A stretch of DNA of 64,000 nt, taken from positions 93,164,990 to 93,228,989 of the forward strand of contig NC_066315.1 of NCBI RefSeq assembly GCF_022539315.1, read 5' to 3'. Under the pieces are notes generated by a model. The model was not told the DNA's origin. It saw nothing but the letters and a program-made list of their open reading frames with translations, and ran no database searches. Position 1 is the stretch's first letter, and each line of letters begins with the position of its first letter. Source of the DNA: Serinus canaria (lineage: Eukaryota; Chordata; Aves; Passeriformes; Fringillidae). Shown piece by piece: positions 48,885 through 62,400 of the stretch. Made by a program: the position numbers and the translations under genes.

Positions 48885-49010
48885 ACAGAGTCTTGCATGC
48901 AGTTCTGGTGTCTCATTTAAAAAAAGTGAATATAGATTTCAGAGGATGGCTACTAGGGTGGTTGGGAGCATGAAAAGCATGTGAAATGAGAGGAAGCCAG
49001 CAGAGCTTGG
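48885..49010 (+). mobile_element. Possible old CR1 fragment, plus
   Basis: CTTGCATGCAGTTCTGGTGT, TTTCAGAGGATGGCTACTAG and GGTGGTTGGGAGCATGAAAA follow the order of CR1 blocks encoding the end of the reverse transcriptase ('tgcagttctgg', 'ccagaggagggccac', 'agggctggagca'). The copy is strongly diverged and its right end is unclear. It lies about 300 bases left of the LTR at 49322, which may have inserted beside it. Confidence 0.5.
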
Positions 49011-49451
49011 TTCGCTTGGCCTTCACATAGAAATCAAGAAACGAAATTCTTGCCTGAGTGAAGGAGGACAAAGACCAGTAAGGAAGACAAGCTGTTTGAG
49101 TTATGTATGATATCAGTGTGCAAACAGATGAAAAGAAATGGGAAGAAAGTGAGCCTGGAAACTGAAGGAGAAGTCCTGGACTTGTGAAAGACTGTTCTAC
49201 TCTAAATGCTGGGAACAGTGCTGTACATTTAGAGCAAGCCTGTTAGAAGGAAGGGTTTGTCCTTGCCCCAAGAGGCTCCCTTGGGAGCGCTCCAGTGAGC
49301 CCAGTGACAGACCTAGACATGTGTTGTGGGTTAACCCTGGTGGGCAACTCAGTCCCACACAGCGGCTTGCTCACATTGCATCCTGTTTGGATGGAGGTTG
49401 GGAACAGAAGAGTACAATGCTGAAAATTTGTGAGCTTAGTTCACAGCTGTT

Positions 49452-49475
49452 AAAAAAAAAAAAAAAAAAAAAAAA
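49452..49475. repeat. 24-nt poly-A tract inside LTR
   Basis: An uninterrupted A run lies within the minus-strand LTR, where its family usually carries a T/A-rich simple repeat. It is followed by a further A-rich stretch to about 49519. Confidence 0.93.
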
Positions 49476-49825
49476 GGAAAAAAACCAGAATAAGCAAAGA
49501 AAAAAACAAGAAAAACAAGGGATGCAAATCCACCCACAATTGTTCTCTGCCAGCTGACTGATACCCGATGCCCTGGCAGTTCCTGAGCACTTGCAGCCCT
49601 GGAAAACTTCTTCCCCAGCTTTTATTGCTGTGCACAAGGCCATATGCATGGGGTGTCCCTTTGGTCAGCTGTGGAGCTGTCTCTCAACCTCTTGTGCATG
49701 CCCAGCAGCCTGTTCTCTGGTGAGGTGGCATGAGAAGCAGAAAAGGCCTTGACAGTGTAAGCACTGCTCAGCTATAACTCACCTTAGTGTTATTGTGTTA
49801 TCCACTCTTTTTTCATCATAGATGC

Positions 49826-49847
49826 AAAAAAAAAAAAAAAAAAAAAA
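49826..49847. repeat. 22-nt poly-A tract inside LTR
   Basis: A second A run lies near the 5' end of the same LTR (minus orientation), followed by CCAAAAACCAAACC. It has no counterpart in the copy at 29525. Confidence 0.93.
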
Positions 49848-49912
49848 CCAAAAACCAAACCATGCCAGCGAGTATGAAGAAAATTACCTTTATCCCAGAC
49901 GAAACCAGTACA

Positions 49913-52900
49913 TTATGGATGGATTCCAAAGACAGGCCACTCTTACATTATCTAGGTTCTAGGAAGAAGATGGCTTGAACTGCCCAGGTGACACCTGCAG
50001 TTTCCAACACCTACTAATGGTATGTTATAGAGTTTCAGGTGGTTCCTACCAAGGCAACTGGTGTCCAGTTCAGTACCTTTACACTTTCAACTGCACTATG
50101 CAGAGGCAATGGGGTTACATTTATTTTAAACCAAAACTTCCCATTGAGATTGATGGAAAATTGTGATTAAAACTGATGGTGTAATAAGGCCCCATTTGGC
50201 CTATAGAACAGCCTAAACAAAGGCTAGAGGAGTCTTACTTTGGTTAAATTTGTTCCAATCTCTCTTCCAGTGGTGCTTCTATGACATAAGAAAGATCTTC
50301 TAATTGAATGGCAAAATGCTCTTCGTTAAAAATTCAAAAATTGTTTGCTTCACAGCTACACTTCAGAAACTGGTATATCTTGTTTGAACTCACAAGCCTG
50401 TGGGATTGCCTTCAGTCTGAGCTTTGCTTTCTCTCCTTTACCTAAAAGCCAACAGATTATATGTCTGCCACTTCATCCTCTTAAGCGTCCTCCCTACAGG
50501 CAATTCTTTCTTAGTAGTGGCTGAGGTGCATTGGTTTTCTCACCCCTAAGGTCTTGACTTGATAAGTTCCAGCCTCAGAGGGACTCAAGTGGAAAGAGTT
50601 TCTCCCAAATCTTACAGCAGTTTTATTATGCCAGAGGAGAAAGGAAAGCACAAAGTGTGCTTTTGCCAGGTTGGGACTGGCTGCTGGTGAAGCCAGTGTA
50701 GTGATGCCAACAAGGCATTTCACTTCCAAGAGTGCTCCACTTTCCATTTATACCTGTAAATGTTCTGCTCTTCAAATCCCAGACTTCTCCCACCTTACAC
50801 CCCCAGAAATTTAGCAAAGCGCATTTATTGTCTCAGGAATATTTTAGATATTTAGCAGATAATTTGATTCTCTGAGAAAGGCATTGACTGCTGCAGCACA
50901 GAGGCCAGACCCTCATTGCAGGCAGACAGGCTCCACTTATTTTCCTGGCTCTTCAGATTTACTACTAACACTCTGGCAGACAGTAGTAGTGGATATGATG
51001 ATGTAGTGTTGGAAATAATCCTGGGTTTTAGTAATACCTACACATTGCCAGACAATTATGTCCAAAGAGCCCAGATTTTCTAGAAGTGCTGTTCCACCCC
51101 CCCTTCTGTTGGAAACCCTAATTTCCTCCTTGCCCCTCTTCCCTTGCTGTCAGCCCTATCACATCTCTTGTGACCAGATCAAGGATGTTTAAATATAGAT
51201 TCAAAAATTTCTGAGGGAGGAGCAACTCTGGCAAGGCTTTGTGGCCTGAGTGATCTCACTAAACTACTGCTGACTATTCAGGATCTCTTCCAATACTAGC
51301 TGGTCCTTCTTTAAATTTGCCTATGATTTAGAAATGCAGAAATAAAGCAGTAAACAGATGCAATGAAGCTTCTGAGTTTTTTCTGTGCTAGAAAGAAACC
51401 TCTTGCCCCATTTCTTATTCTACCTTTTGCAACTCAGTACAGTCTGGGCTTACTTAGTGAACAAAATGTGCTTTTCTGGAGTAGCAGTCTGAGTCCTAAA
51501 CCAGCCACAGTACATGGCATATGTTCAGGGATATGTGGGAGATCTGGTTTCAAGTAAAGGCAAAAAGCAGAGCACTCTTTAAATCTGTATTAGAAGTGGA
51601 TTAGATGAATCTCTCCCTTCTTTCCTTTTTCTAAAATTGCCTTGAGGCTTTTTTTTTTTCCTTTGGAATACTCATTGCACTAAAGATGTGAGGAGGTATT
51701 TCTAATGACTTGAGCTTCTACCGTGACCTAGAGTGGTTTTATCCCTCTGTAATTACTTAGAAGAAACAAAACAGTCCTGAGGGGTAGCATGGCTGTGATG
51801 GCCTGGTAGAATTATTAGTGTAGTTGCTGAAATTTGGGGGGAAATCAGAACCTGGTGTGATTTCCTGAAGTGCTCACACATGGTCAGCTCCTCTCCTGTA
51901 TGAAGTACTAGCGCTGATCCTGAGTAACCACTTCAATCACTTTTATATCCTCAAAATGAGTTTAAGTACTTCTTAGGCCTTGTTCCTGGCCTCATGTTCA
52001 AGAGTGGATTTCACTCCTTGGCAGTTTCAAGTAACTTAAGCAAGTTTTAGCAACTCAATAAATTATAACTTCTGTTTTCTTCAGAGAATGGACTCCAGCA
52101 GATCTTGCAGATGAACAGATTGTGTAAGAGCAGGCCTCAGCTGTACCTACAATGGCTAAAATCATATTAATTTTGGTAGTATTTGATAAGAGACAAAAAG
52201 CAACAGCCAAATTGATATAAATAACAGAAAAGCATGCACAACAAAAAGAGAAGACCTAAGAGCTGAGGCAAAATGCATTAGACTTCTGAAATAGGAAAAT
52301 TCAATACCATGGTTGTCATTACCACAGGACACTTTCACCCATAAAAGCAGAAAATGTGTATATGTAATTGTGTAACATTCTAAGATACATATAGCTCTGC
52401 AATATGGAGAAATATAGAAATGGTTTGAGGAAGCTTACTGTCTTTGAGGTGTATGAAAATAATGTTAAGAATTACTTAAAACCCTTTATGGGGTCAGTTA
52501 GCTTTGGGAATAACTAAAAGTCCATTAGTGACTACATGCTATACATTGTATTAAATCAGCTCTCTTCTTCTCTAAAATTTGCCTTATTGGGTTTTTTTCC
52601 TAGGGTGAAATTCATCCCTAGGCAAAGTATACGCATGCAATGTTGAGTCTACCATTTAATATAACATCCATAACTCAGTATAAAAAGCTGTGCATATGGC
52701 CTTGATAACTATCTACATTGCACTGAATTTTCCTTTTGCATACTGATCCAAGGTGAATGACTGTGTCTCATCAACATTTTATTCCTCAGTGCTTTATTAA
52801 TAACAAATGAGGGACTCATGAATCCATTCAATTAATTAATTTCTTCTTGGTCTCCTTTTCTTGCTTAACAGGTTGATCTGTCTCCAAAATGTACATTTTC

Positions 52901-55900
52901 TGCATTCCCATTGGACTAATGACATTTAGATAATTTTTTTACTTTGGAATTTAGCCATCCAACTTAAAAGTAAAAAGAGACATTGTACGTTTGAAGACAG
53001 TGCTAATGCCATTCCCTGCCAGTAAGTCCTGCTGCTGTAAAAATGAACAAGGTTGGGATCTGCCTTCCTTTGACCAGGCATATCACTGACACGCATGGAG
53101 ACACTTCCCTTCAGCTATCTTGACTTGTATGGGACTTTATTTAGGTTTTGATTCAAATAACCATTTTTTTTCCAGCCAATTTAGGGGTTATAATATCTGC
53201 TATTGACCTTCTATTACAACCTGTGAACCATTCTGTTTAATGTGAAATTACATCATGTAAGAAATTCCTTTTTGTCCATTATCTTGGTCACTGACTTGAC
53301 AGGGCTCTCAGAGAGTCATGGGAGTATAAATCAAAGATGGGACTAAGAAGTGGGGAACTCGGGAGTAATAGGCACGAGACTAGCACGGTGATTCCTTCTG
53401 TTCCTAAGGCCACAGCAAGAGTGCAATGAAGAATGGACATTAGGTGTTTCTTCCTGGCACTGTGTCAAGTGCAGAATATTTTATGCAAATGAAATATCCT
53501 GTTCCGAGAAATAATAGATCTGTAGTGATTTCATTCCCATGTTAGAGCAAGGTTTACATTGAAAAGATGGGTTGGACATAACTATGACTACTTGTTGAGC
53601 ACAAAAGGATTATCAAGAAGAAATTAATTGTGTGGCATTAGCTAATAGGATACAACACACACACAAAAGGGAGGTCATAGATAAAAAATTTCATTGATCA
53701 TAATTGATTATTGTGATTTGCTTAACTGGACTTGGAAATTATGGGAGAGAGTGAATGTCAGAGTGGGGAAGGTAGAAGTCAAGGAAGAAGGACATAACAT
53801 ATCTTGCATATGTTATGCCTTATCCTGGGTAATGTCTTAGGCCAGCAACAGGGTTCCTCCCTTATAACAGAAAGCACAGCAAATCATTGCAAAGGTGGAT
53901 GAAGGTAAAATCAGTGCCAGGAAATAGGATTCTGAATGAAAGATGAGGAGTAGAGCATCACAGTGAATCCCTTGGAAACTTAAGGGTCTTTATGCAGTGA
54001 GATGCAGTTCACTGAGTCCTTGAATATCTCTATGAGAAACTGGATACACTTATTCTGTTTCGGGTGTTTTGAAGTACAGTGTTTCAGATATTTCTTTTGG
54101 GGTGGAATCCTCTGTTTTTTTCCCCTGTTATTTGGAGTTCAGTTGCCAGTTATTTACCATATGGCATGTGCAGATGGGATGCAAATACTGCTTTGACTTA
54201 GTTTCATGAGTGACCCTTTCAATACTGTCCTTAGGCCAAAGTATGAATTTAGGAAGTTCAAAAGAATAATGAAGGGAAGATTTTGCAAAAATTCATCTGA
54301 ACATCATCATCTATTCCTAAGCTTTGCTACAGACCAGATCACATGGGACTTTCTCCTAAAACTGGAGGAAACCATCAAGCCACAGTTGCTTGGAAAGAAG
54401 CTCATCTTTCTCTGGGCTTCCCTCTTTGACTTTTCTTCAGCTTTGCTTGGCATGCTTCTTGATGCTTCCATGTCCCATGTGGGGTGCTGTGCTTGAAGCA
54501 TGGTTTGTGCTTTCATTGACTGTGTTTTCATTGACACAACTAAGCAACCCAGGAGAGTCAAAGGGTCACCACTTTATCAGTGGTATAAGCAGTGACAACA
54601 AAAATTCTACTGCTGACCCTCATGGCTGCAAAGTGTGTTTTTAGTAGATAAATAACACTGCAGAGAGACTTAGTGAAACTGGACTATAGACCTTCTGCCA
54701 GTCAGTGATTTATCTCAGAATCATATATAAATTAGCATATAACTAACAACTGTCTACTATATTGTTGCCAAACCATGCCTTGAATATTGTGGAAGACCTC
54801 CCCTTCTTGTGGGAACAGCTCTGTTCTTTTATTTGAAAGGAAACTGGGTTTGGGAAAGTTGTTTACTTGTATTTTTCCTTACCCTCTGAACTGCTGTGAA
54901 CTGTTCTTACATTCTTTTCCTTAGGAAAGGAAACAAGTTAGTTGAATTTGTGAAAGATGGCTTCTGTTTCCCTTCTCTTCCCCACTGCTGCTGTGGCTGA
55001 TTGCAGTTTCTCTCCCAGCACTGCCCTGCCTGTTCACAGGTACATCCGTGTCATGGCAGAGAGTGATTCAGCTGCCTGACTGAACTGAATTCCTTCACTC
55101 TTCCTTGTTAGTTTAGCATACAGTCTTAGAAATCCAGTGCATAAATCACATTTTGGATACAAATCAAAACATGTGATTAATACCTAGACATTTATGGCCA
55201 TATAATGTTGCACCACAGTTAACAAGTAACATTTGGCTATGGGGTCTGTGCACCTGCTAAGCTGTAATGTGCTGCTAATGTTTTAATGAAGGATCTCAGG
55301 GAAAAAAAATACCTCTCTAAGCCAGAGGTAAAGCTTGTGCTCCTGGAATGCACATTTGTGGATAGGAGAGTTGACTGACTGGGAATACAACCATTTGTTT
55401 TCCCAAATTACAAATAATAATTAATAAATAAAATGTTTTCTCATGGCTGTGAGCAGGGAGTTGGGAGAATCACTTGGCAAGCAAACTGATATTTAAGCCG
55501 TGATTTGTTGCGAATATTTGCACAGTACTCTAGAACAGTGGTCCCTGGAGGAGCAACTTGCATTTTGTGGACAGGTTTGCTCTCTCTGTTGGCCTTGGTT
55601 TTAAGTTTTTAATTTACTGTATCAAGAGGCAATATCAGAAAGTCTTGTGGGCAACATGTTGCACATATGAAACAAAGATTGGGAACTGTGACTTTCTAGT
55701 GATGTACCAATTTTATTGATATTATGACAGCTTTTGCAGCCTGAAAATGGGAAAGAAACCAGAGGATGTTTCATTGGGAAACAAAAAAACAATCTGCCAT
55801 CTTGGTTTGGTGCAGTCTGGATTAAAATATGTTCTTTAGCATTATAATGATAAATTCCTGGAAGACTTCATAGCATGGATGGTTTATCCCTGTGTTGCAA

Positions 55901-56404
55901 ATAGTGGCTCTCAACAAGAAGTAGAGATGGGCCAAAACCTTCCTTCATTTTTGCAGAAAATCTTCAAAAGTCACTCTGCAAGAACTACCTCAAGAATGCC
56001 TCCAGGGAAAACTTCTCTCAAATGTTTGTAATGTTGTCTCTGTTTCTTGGAGGCATTTGTCTAACCTGTGGTATGGTTGGTAACGGTGGTGAGTGATAGG
56101 TGGTTGAGCAGAAGATCCCTAGAACCTTGTGTGGTGATTGCATCATATGGTACAGTTTTTGTGGATGCAGGTGTTCTCTACCTGTCAATGAATGCAGATG
56201 TTTGATACCAGGATGCTGTTTTACTCCTCACAATGACACAGAGAAGATTAGTGAAAGAGATGTAAAAATTGGCTTATAGGAACTAACAGATTTATGTTGT
56301 TATCCTTGGTCCATATTTCTCAGTGTCATACAGTCCTGATCTGGCAGTGACAAATAAGAGTTTTTGAAGTTTTTCCCAACCTGATCCCAGCTAAAATAAA
56401 GATA
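49913..56404. other. AT-rich unique sequence, no gene seen
   Basis: Over 6 kb without a recognisable gene, RNA or transposon. Overlapping frames near 54206-54644 on both strands have no known domain. A short CA run is present near 53657-53664. Confidence 0.5.
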
Positions 56405-56406
56405 GA

Positions 56407-56445
<39 letters not shown>

Positions 56446-56447
56446 AA
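56405..56447. repeat. (TAAA)n tetranucleotide repeat
   Basis: About ten uninterrupted TAAA units follow a GATAGATA lead-in. A simple microsatellite. Confidence 0.95.
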
Positions 56448-59400
56448 TTTTATAACATTTCAATGTGATAATTGCTGAGATTTGTCAAAATTAACGTTCT
56501 CCCCCTTCACAAACTTTTTCTTGCTTTGATTAATCATCATTTTACAAAGGGAAATCTTTATTAGTAACTGATTCTTCAATAATTTTTTCACTTATGATCT
56601 TCCTTGAAAGCATCCTCTCCCTTTCCTTTTCTGTTCCCATGGTTGAGAATAATTCATTGTGTATTCTCTGAAAGCTGTCCAGATTTGTTATAAGTTAATC
56701 AGATGGTGTGTTGTGAGACTGCCTTTAGGCACTCAACTGTTGCTAGTCTGGAACAGGACTAGATTTCCTAACTCAGCTTCTTGAAAACCAAATTTTTCCC
56801 TTAGTTTTTTATTCAAGCAGTAGAAAAGGAATCCAAAGGACTTTTTTTATGAAAAGCTTTTTCAGATTAAAAAAACCAAACACTTTGATTAAGAAAATAT
56901 CTGTTGGCTGCCTTTGCAAGTGAATGTGAGTGAAAGAACTTGGGAGTGCATTTGCACTGCAGAATTAATTGCAAGGTCTGACTCAAGTGTTGTTCCCAAT
57001 TGTCTCCCAGTCACCTACAAAATATCTAGCTTGGAAGTCTTGCAGAGCTTCTAACTGGGCAAGCTGCCTCAATGTTGGCTATAAGCTGGGGCTCAGATGT
57101 TGTCTTCATATGGTGTTGTAGTCCACCCATGTTGCAGAAAAGAATGAATTTAAACCATGAAATTATTGAAATCCTCCAGAATCTTCTCACAGTTCTACCA
57201 TGTATCAAGGTCAATGCAAAGACCTTCCTGCAATTTTTTGGGGAAAGTCCTTGAAGCTTCAGTTCTGCAGCATGGAGAGCAGTGGAGATGCCAGATGTCT
57301 CAGAGACCTGGAAGGCATGGGGGGAACTCTCAGATTGATATGGCCTACAAAAATACCCTTAAATTTCACCCAGTCTCTGATGCTGGGGAAAACAGCAGGA
57401 ATGAGATGTCCCAGTGCTCTATTGAGCCATAGTTGTGATTTCTGCTCTGTGGGACATTTGGACCCCTGTAATTGACATCTATGGCAACTGCATTGCTCAA
57501 AAAATGTGCTTCAAGGCTATCCCAGCAGTTTCCCTCTTTAGCTGGGCTCTGAATTCCCTGACTGTAGGCAAGGACTGGAGACTTTTCAGATCTAAACAAC
57601 TGAATGGAATAGGAGACTCTGGAGAATTTGTTCTCCTGTTCTCCTGTTTTAGCAGAGGGCTATAGAAGAAGCATTTCGTGCAGCTGTGAGGAGAGGTGGA
57701 ATAAAAATCCCCTCAGTTTTTTATTGCGGGGATCATCCTCATTCAATGGCTCAACCATGGGCTTTCTAAAAGGCACCAGACAGCAGTCCAAAGGCAGAAA
57801 TAATACACGTGAGAGGAAAAGAGACACAAGGCACTGTTGTACAAAGATTCATGGATAAAAACTTGGTGATCTGAAAAGGATTAATTTAATTTTACTATGG
57901 CTAATGAGTTTTGTAGAATTTCTGATTTAGGCTGGCACTCCACATCCTTCTCTCCTAAAAAAAAAAGAAAAAAGGAAAAGAAAAATCTCAACCCTCCCAC
58001 TTTTCCCAGACAAAACAGTTCCCTAAACTGAGTAGTTCCATGCCTGTTCCATCCCTGAAGTCTAAATTCTACTAAATTAGTAAGCAAATTAAATACAGAA
58101 GCACTGGAAATACAGTGCTCTTTCTGCACTAATATTTCGATACGTGTATTGTGTTCAGGTAGTATATGTGATTTCTGATGATTCATGGTGTCAATTCAAG
58201 ACTTCCATTTCTAAATGCTGATGCCCTATTCAGTCCATATGGAAGAAATATTTCCAATTCATGAATCCCATTACAGTATTTCAGCAAACTGAAGCTCTTG
58301 ATATTAGTATAGTCTTTACATTAGATATTTATTAGGTCGTCCTCTTAGTTTTTGGAGGAGTTTGTTTTGGTTTTTACTTAATTGGGTAAATAAAGTCTCA
58401 TTCCACATAATAAATAATTTTCTTCAGTTTTATGTGATTGTATCAGACAGTAAATGTAGCTTTATCTACTGTCCTCCTGAAAAATACAAGAACATCCATC
58501 TCATAGTGAAACTGGAGCTAACAAATCTGGGGTAGGAGAGGAAGCATAGTACACAGAAAAGATGAGGCTCATTTTCTTCTGGTTTGATAGAACTGAGATT
58601 GTGGATGAGGATGGCTGAGAAGAAACACTGGCTGAGAAAATGTGAGGTTTTTGAGAAAATGTGTGAGTGCACTTTCCCTCTCATACTTCCATTACAGCAT
58701 AGTTTCCTGAAGAACATAAAAACATTGGTAATGTTGGTGACATCATTGACATCTCAGTAAATCCAGGTTCTCTTTGGGTTAGGAGAGTCTTCCTTTATTT
58801 TCAGTGAAATATAACTACTGTTTAAATACAAATACTGTGAACTATTTTGCTCATAGCATTTGGTTATTTATCTGATTATTTATTTTTCTTCATGGGCAGG
58901 AAAAGGTTAAACACCTTTGCTCTTACATGATAACAAGCACTAAGGTCTGAGTATTTAAAAATAATAGCTAACAGTAAAATGATAATTATCCTATGGAATA
59001 TCTTTGCATTTACCTGGATATAGCAAGTATTTCTTGTTTGAAAAATACTAATTTTTGCTTTCAAACGTCTCTCTTGTGGGTCTAGCTCAGTAGAACTGCC
59101 TTACCCAGTGGGGAGCCCACAGCTAGCGTTGGTAATATTGACAAGTATTATGCCAAGCCATGCCCCAACTGAGCAGTAATTTCAGAGCTACACTCTTGTG
59201 TTGCTCCTCAGTGCAGCAGCCTGCAGAGGGCATCTTGGAATGGAACTGAACAGGCCCATGGTGGATGCCAGTGAGATGGATGGGCATGGTGCAGAGAGGA
59301 TGACAGTAGAAAGCTCTTTTTCTTCAGTTTTCACATACACTCTTCCCAACTGCTATTTTTCAAAAGTTTTTTTTTTTTTTTAACTAGGGCTAATGCTTAA

Positions 59401-62400
59401 CTCAGGGCCATAATCTCAAGGTAGATGGGTGTAATGTGGATTGTATTTGTAATGTATTAATAAGAGTTAGTAAAAGTGGTTTATAAACATTTCTGAGAGA
59501 GAAAATTCTACAGCTAGACTTTATTACTAATTCACTGGTATGTAGTTACTTTTAAAGAATGGCTAGATTTCATTTGTGAACAAGTAAATACTGAAAAGGA
59601 GAAAAATTTATTTGTGTCAAGATTGTCATCTCCAAAGTAATTGTAAGCAGATGTAGAAAGTTTCACAGACTAACAGACAGGGAAATCAGTGATTTTCAAA
59701 CAAATAGGAATTTATTAATTTTACAGTGCTTTAAGAAAGGCAAAAGAAGGTATCACTGAGCTTTTCATGAAACTCTGAGCTGTGTCTTCAGCCTGCAGTA
59801 ATTTAATTCTTTTATTCAAAATTAACATAGACTGATTTTACTGTCAGTGGAACCTAATCTACTTTTTAAGCTGTTTGACTACCATTGGTAAGTACAGCTT
59901 TTAGCTGCAAAACCCTCAAAGGCTGCCTGTGTAGTAAGTGCCAGCCAGCTAATACTGTTCCATGAAGGTGGAAGTGAGCACACCAAAGAGCTTTTAGTCC
60001 ATCTGTGTAAGGAGTAACAGGGAAGCAGTAATGTGAGAACTGAAACCAATACACAGAGTATTTTTCAGTGGAATGGTGCTTATGTGGGAAAGAGCTATGG
60101 CAGAGAGGATGCAGAGGAAAACAATGAGACCAAAAATGGAACAATATGGTCAGTTAAAAGCTGTATGCATGTAAGGCAATTTGAAACGATTTTTTAAAAG
60201 GCAAATTATGATAAGGAAAGAAAGGGCAGGATTTGACTGCGATAGAGCTTGTGTTTCAGGAGGTTGCAGAGCATAAGAGTGATGTTTTCCATGACTTTGA
60301 GGCTGGGAGAGATTCAGAGAAGATGGTCTCAGCATCCTGTCACATCTCTCTTGTACAAGTTGTCTTAAGGATACTTCAGGTACCTCTGAAAAGTCCAGCT
60401 CAAGTATCCAAAGAAAACGATCTGTGGCAGAATCTCCACACCGTTGCTCTTTCATGATGTATTACTATTCAATGACAAATGTTACTTTTTGTAATTGCTG
60501 CTATATTACTGACAAATATCTGATGAAAAACAGGAGAAGCTAGAAACACAGGAACAGATAATTTTTAATCAGAAATAGTCATGAACGAAGATGCCCTCTG
60601 AAAGCAATCATAATCACTATGAAAGAGGGCATTTACAAGTTAGGTTTTTGATTAAACATCAGAGGGGTTGGTGTGTTCAACTCTTGGTTTTGCAATACCT
60701 AGCCAATACAAACTTTCTTTCATTTTTGAATTATTGTCTCCTATTCTACAATTTGTAGGAATTATATTCACCAATTTATATTAATTCTTGCTCCAGAAAA
60801 TATACACTCCTTTAAATTCATTGAATTAGCTCCTTGTTGAGCAGAGCTGAAGCAGGCAGAGTAGCTTCTACAAAACAAGGAGGATGCAGCAGAAGGGATT
60901 AAAAGAAGGTGAAAGCAGTAAAGGAAATTCAGGAAGAGATATTTTTAGGGATACCCTTTAGAGTAAAAATAAGTTCCTTCTGCTCAAGGAACAGAAATGA
61001 AACACCTGAAGTGAGCAAGGCCAGTGAGAATGGAAGACATTAGGCACTGTGGGAAGAGAATTCACATCATTGGAATGAGGCATTTACTCTCTCCTTATCC
61101 GAACAACAGAAGCAAGACAATCTGCTGTTTGTGTTGTAAAAGTGTTTGCAGTAGGAAGCGTGGTATATGCACACAGAAAGAACATCTGTTCGAGGAAGGC
61201 TCTTGCAAATATAAAGCTGCAATAATGGGGCAGAAACATCTGCACAGCTTATAGCAGGGCCACCAGTAGTGCTCCTAGGTGGGGGAGGGTATGATACATG
61301 CCATATGAAGGAGAAGGTCACAGAAAACCTCTCTAAGAATGAGGCAGTTTTTGTATATATCCGTGCAAAGGTAAGTTGCCTGTAGACAAACTGCTGTTCG
61401 GTGTTGCAGAATACTGCTGTGGAAATGCTGTAAACCCTGGAAACCACATCATAGTCCTTTCACTTAATCGTTAAAAGGACAACTTGACCCTGTTCTTATG
61501 TAGTCATAGAATGACTCAAAAATTTTAAACGAAGCCAAATCGTAAAGGTTTTCCTCTGCCCACCTGCAATATCTGCATGATTTTATGGTGTAGTTCTGTT
61601 AGCAGAACACCAAGAAATTCAGAGAGTAAGCGGAGCAAAATGAAGTGCTGACTGGCAGCTTGCTGGCAATGGTTTTGGTGCAATCCAATTGCAGGAAAAT
61701 ATGCCCAGGCATAGTTCCCTGCTATGACTACACAGCAGCTGGTACCTGAAAGACTCATTCCTGATTATTTGGGGTCTTGCTTCACTACAGACATTTCAGG
61801 GCAAATATGATTTGGGTCCCTTTGCCTCAGTTCCTTTTCATTGCAAATACAGTTCACATGCCTGAATAGAGTAGCTTTGCTTGTGTATGGAATTTATAAT
61901 GAGAGAAAGGAAGGAAATCTACAGCTCATGCACAGTGCACAGCCTTCAAAGGATGGTGTTTGGCAGCATCATGGCTGTATCTTACCAAGGCACTCTTACA
62001 TGCTTCACACGAAGCAGACTATCCCTCTGCTCCTTTACAACTCTCCTCCTTCAGACTTTGCGACTTCAAAGCTGGTCCAGAAAATTTCACAAGAATTTTA
62101 CAATTTTGATTACCTCACTACTGGACTCAAGCAATTTGGAGCTCAGGTATACATAAATGCATAGCTTTATCTCCAGACAATGACCCCTTTACCAGTGTCT
62201 AGGGCTTGAAGTGCAAGTTTTGAAAATTTTAACTTGCATATAGATAAATGAGCAGATATGAAACCACGAAATACCTGCGAACATGGTATCTTGAATGGCT
62301 ACTTCTTGGCATTTCAGTACCTCAAGTGGAGTTCTTTTCCATGTGCAGTGTAAGGGGTAAGAGAGTGCATCTGATGATTAGGCTGTGTTGAGCAGCCACT

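Larger units (their letters stand above)
49322..49912 (-). mobile_element. Endogenous retrovirus LTR (ERVL-like), minus
   Basis: This is the same LTR family as 29525-30109, on the opposite strand. At the left, TGTTGTGGGTTAACCC is the reverse complement of the LTR end. Next come poly-A insertions, GGGATGCAAATCCACC, CTTTGGTCAGCTGTGGAGCT, CCTCTTGTGCATGCCCAGCA and GGCATGAGAAGC. At the right, GAAAATTACCTTTATCCCAG and CGAAACCAGTACA correspond to the LTR start. Length, about 590 bases, agrees with the other copy. Flanks ACATG and TTATG agree only partly, so the target-site duplication is decayed or absent. No internal retroviral sequence flanks it, so it is a probable solo LTR. Confidence 0.87.

Noticed and set aside
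59866..60455. Frames of 92 and 101 codons on minus
   Set aside because: No known domain, and the second overlaps a plus-strand frame at 60233-60457.
61503..61520. GTCATAGAATGACTC resembling a CR1 tail octamer
   Set aside because: No CR1 3' block continues on either side, so a chance match.
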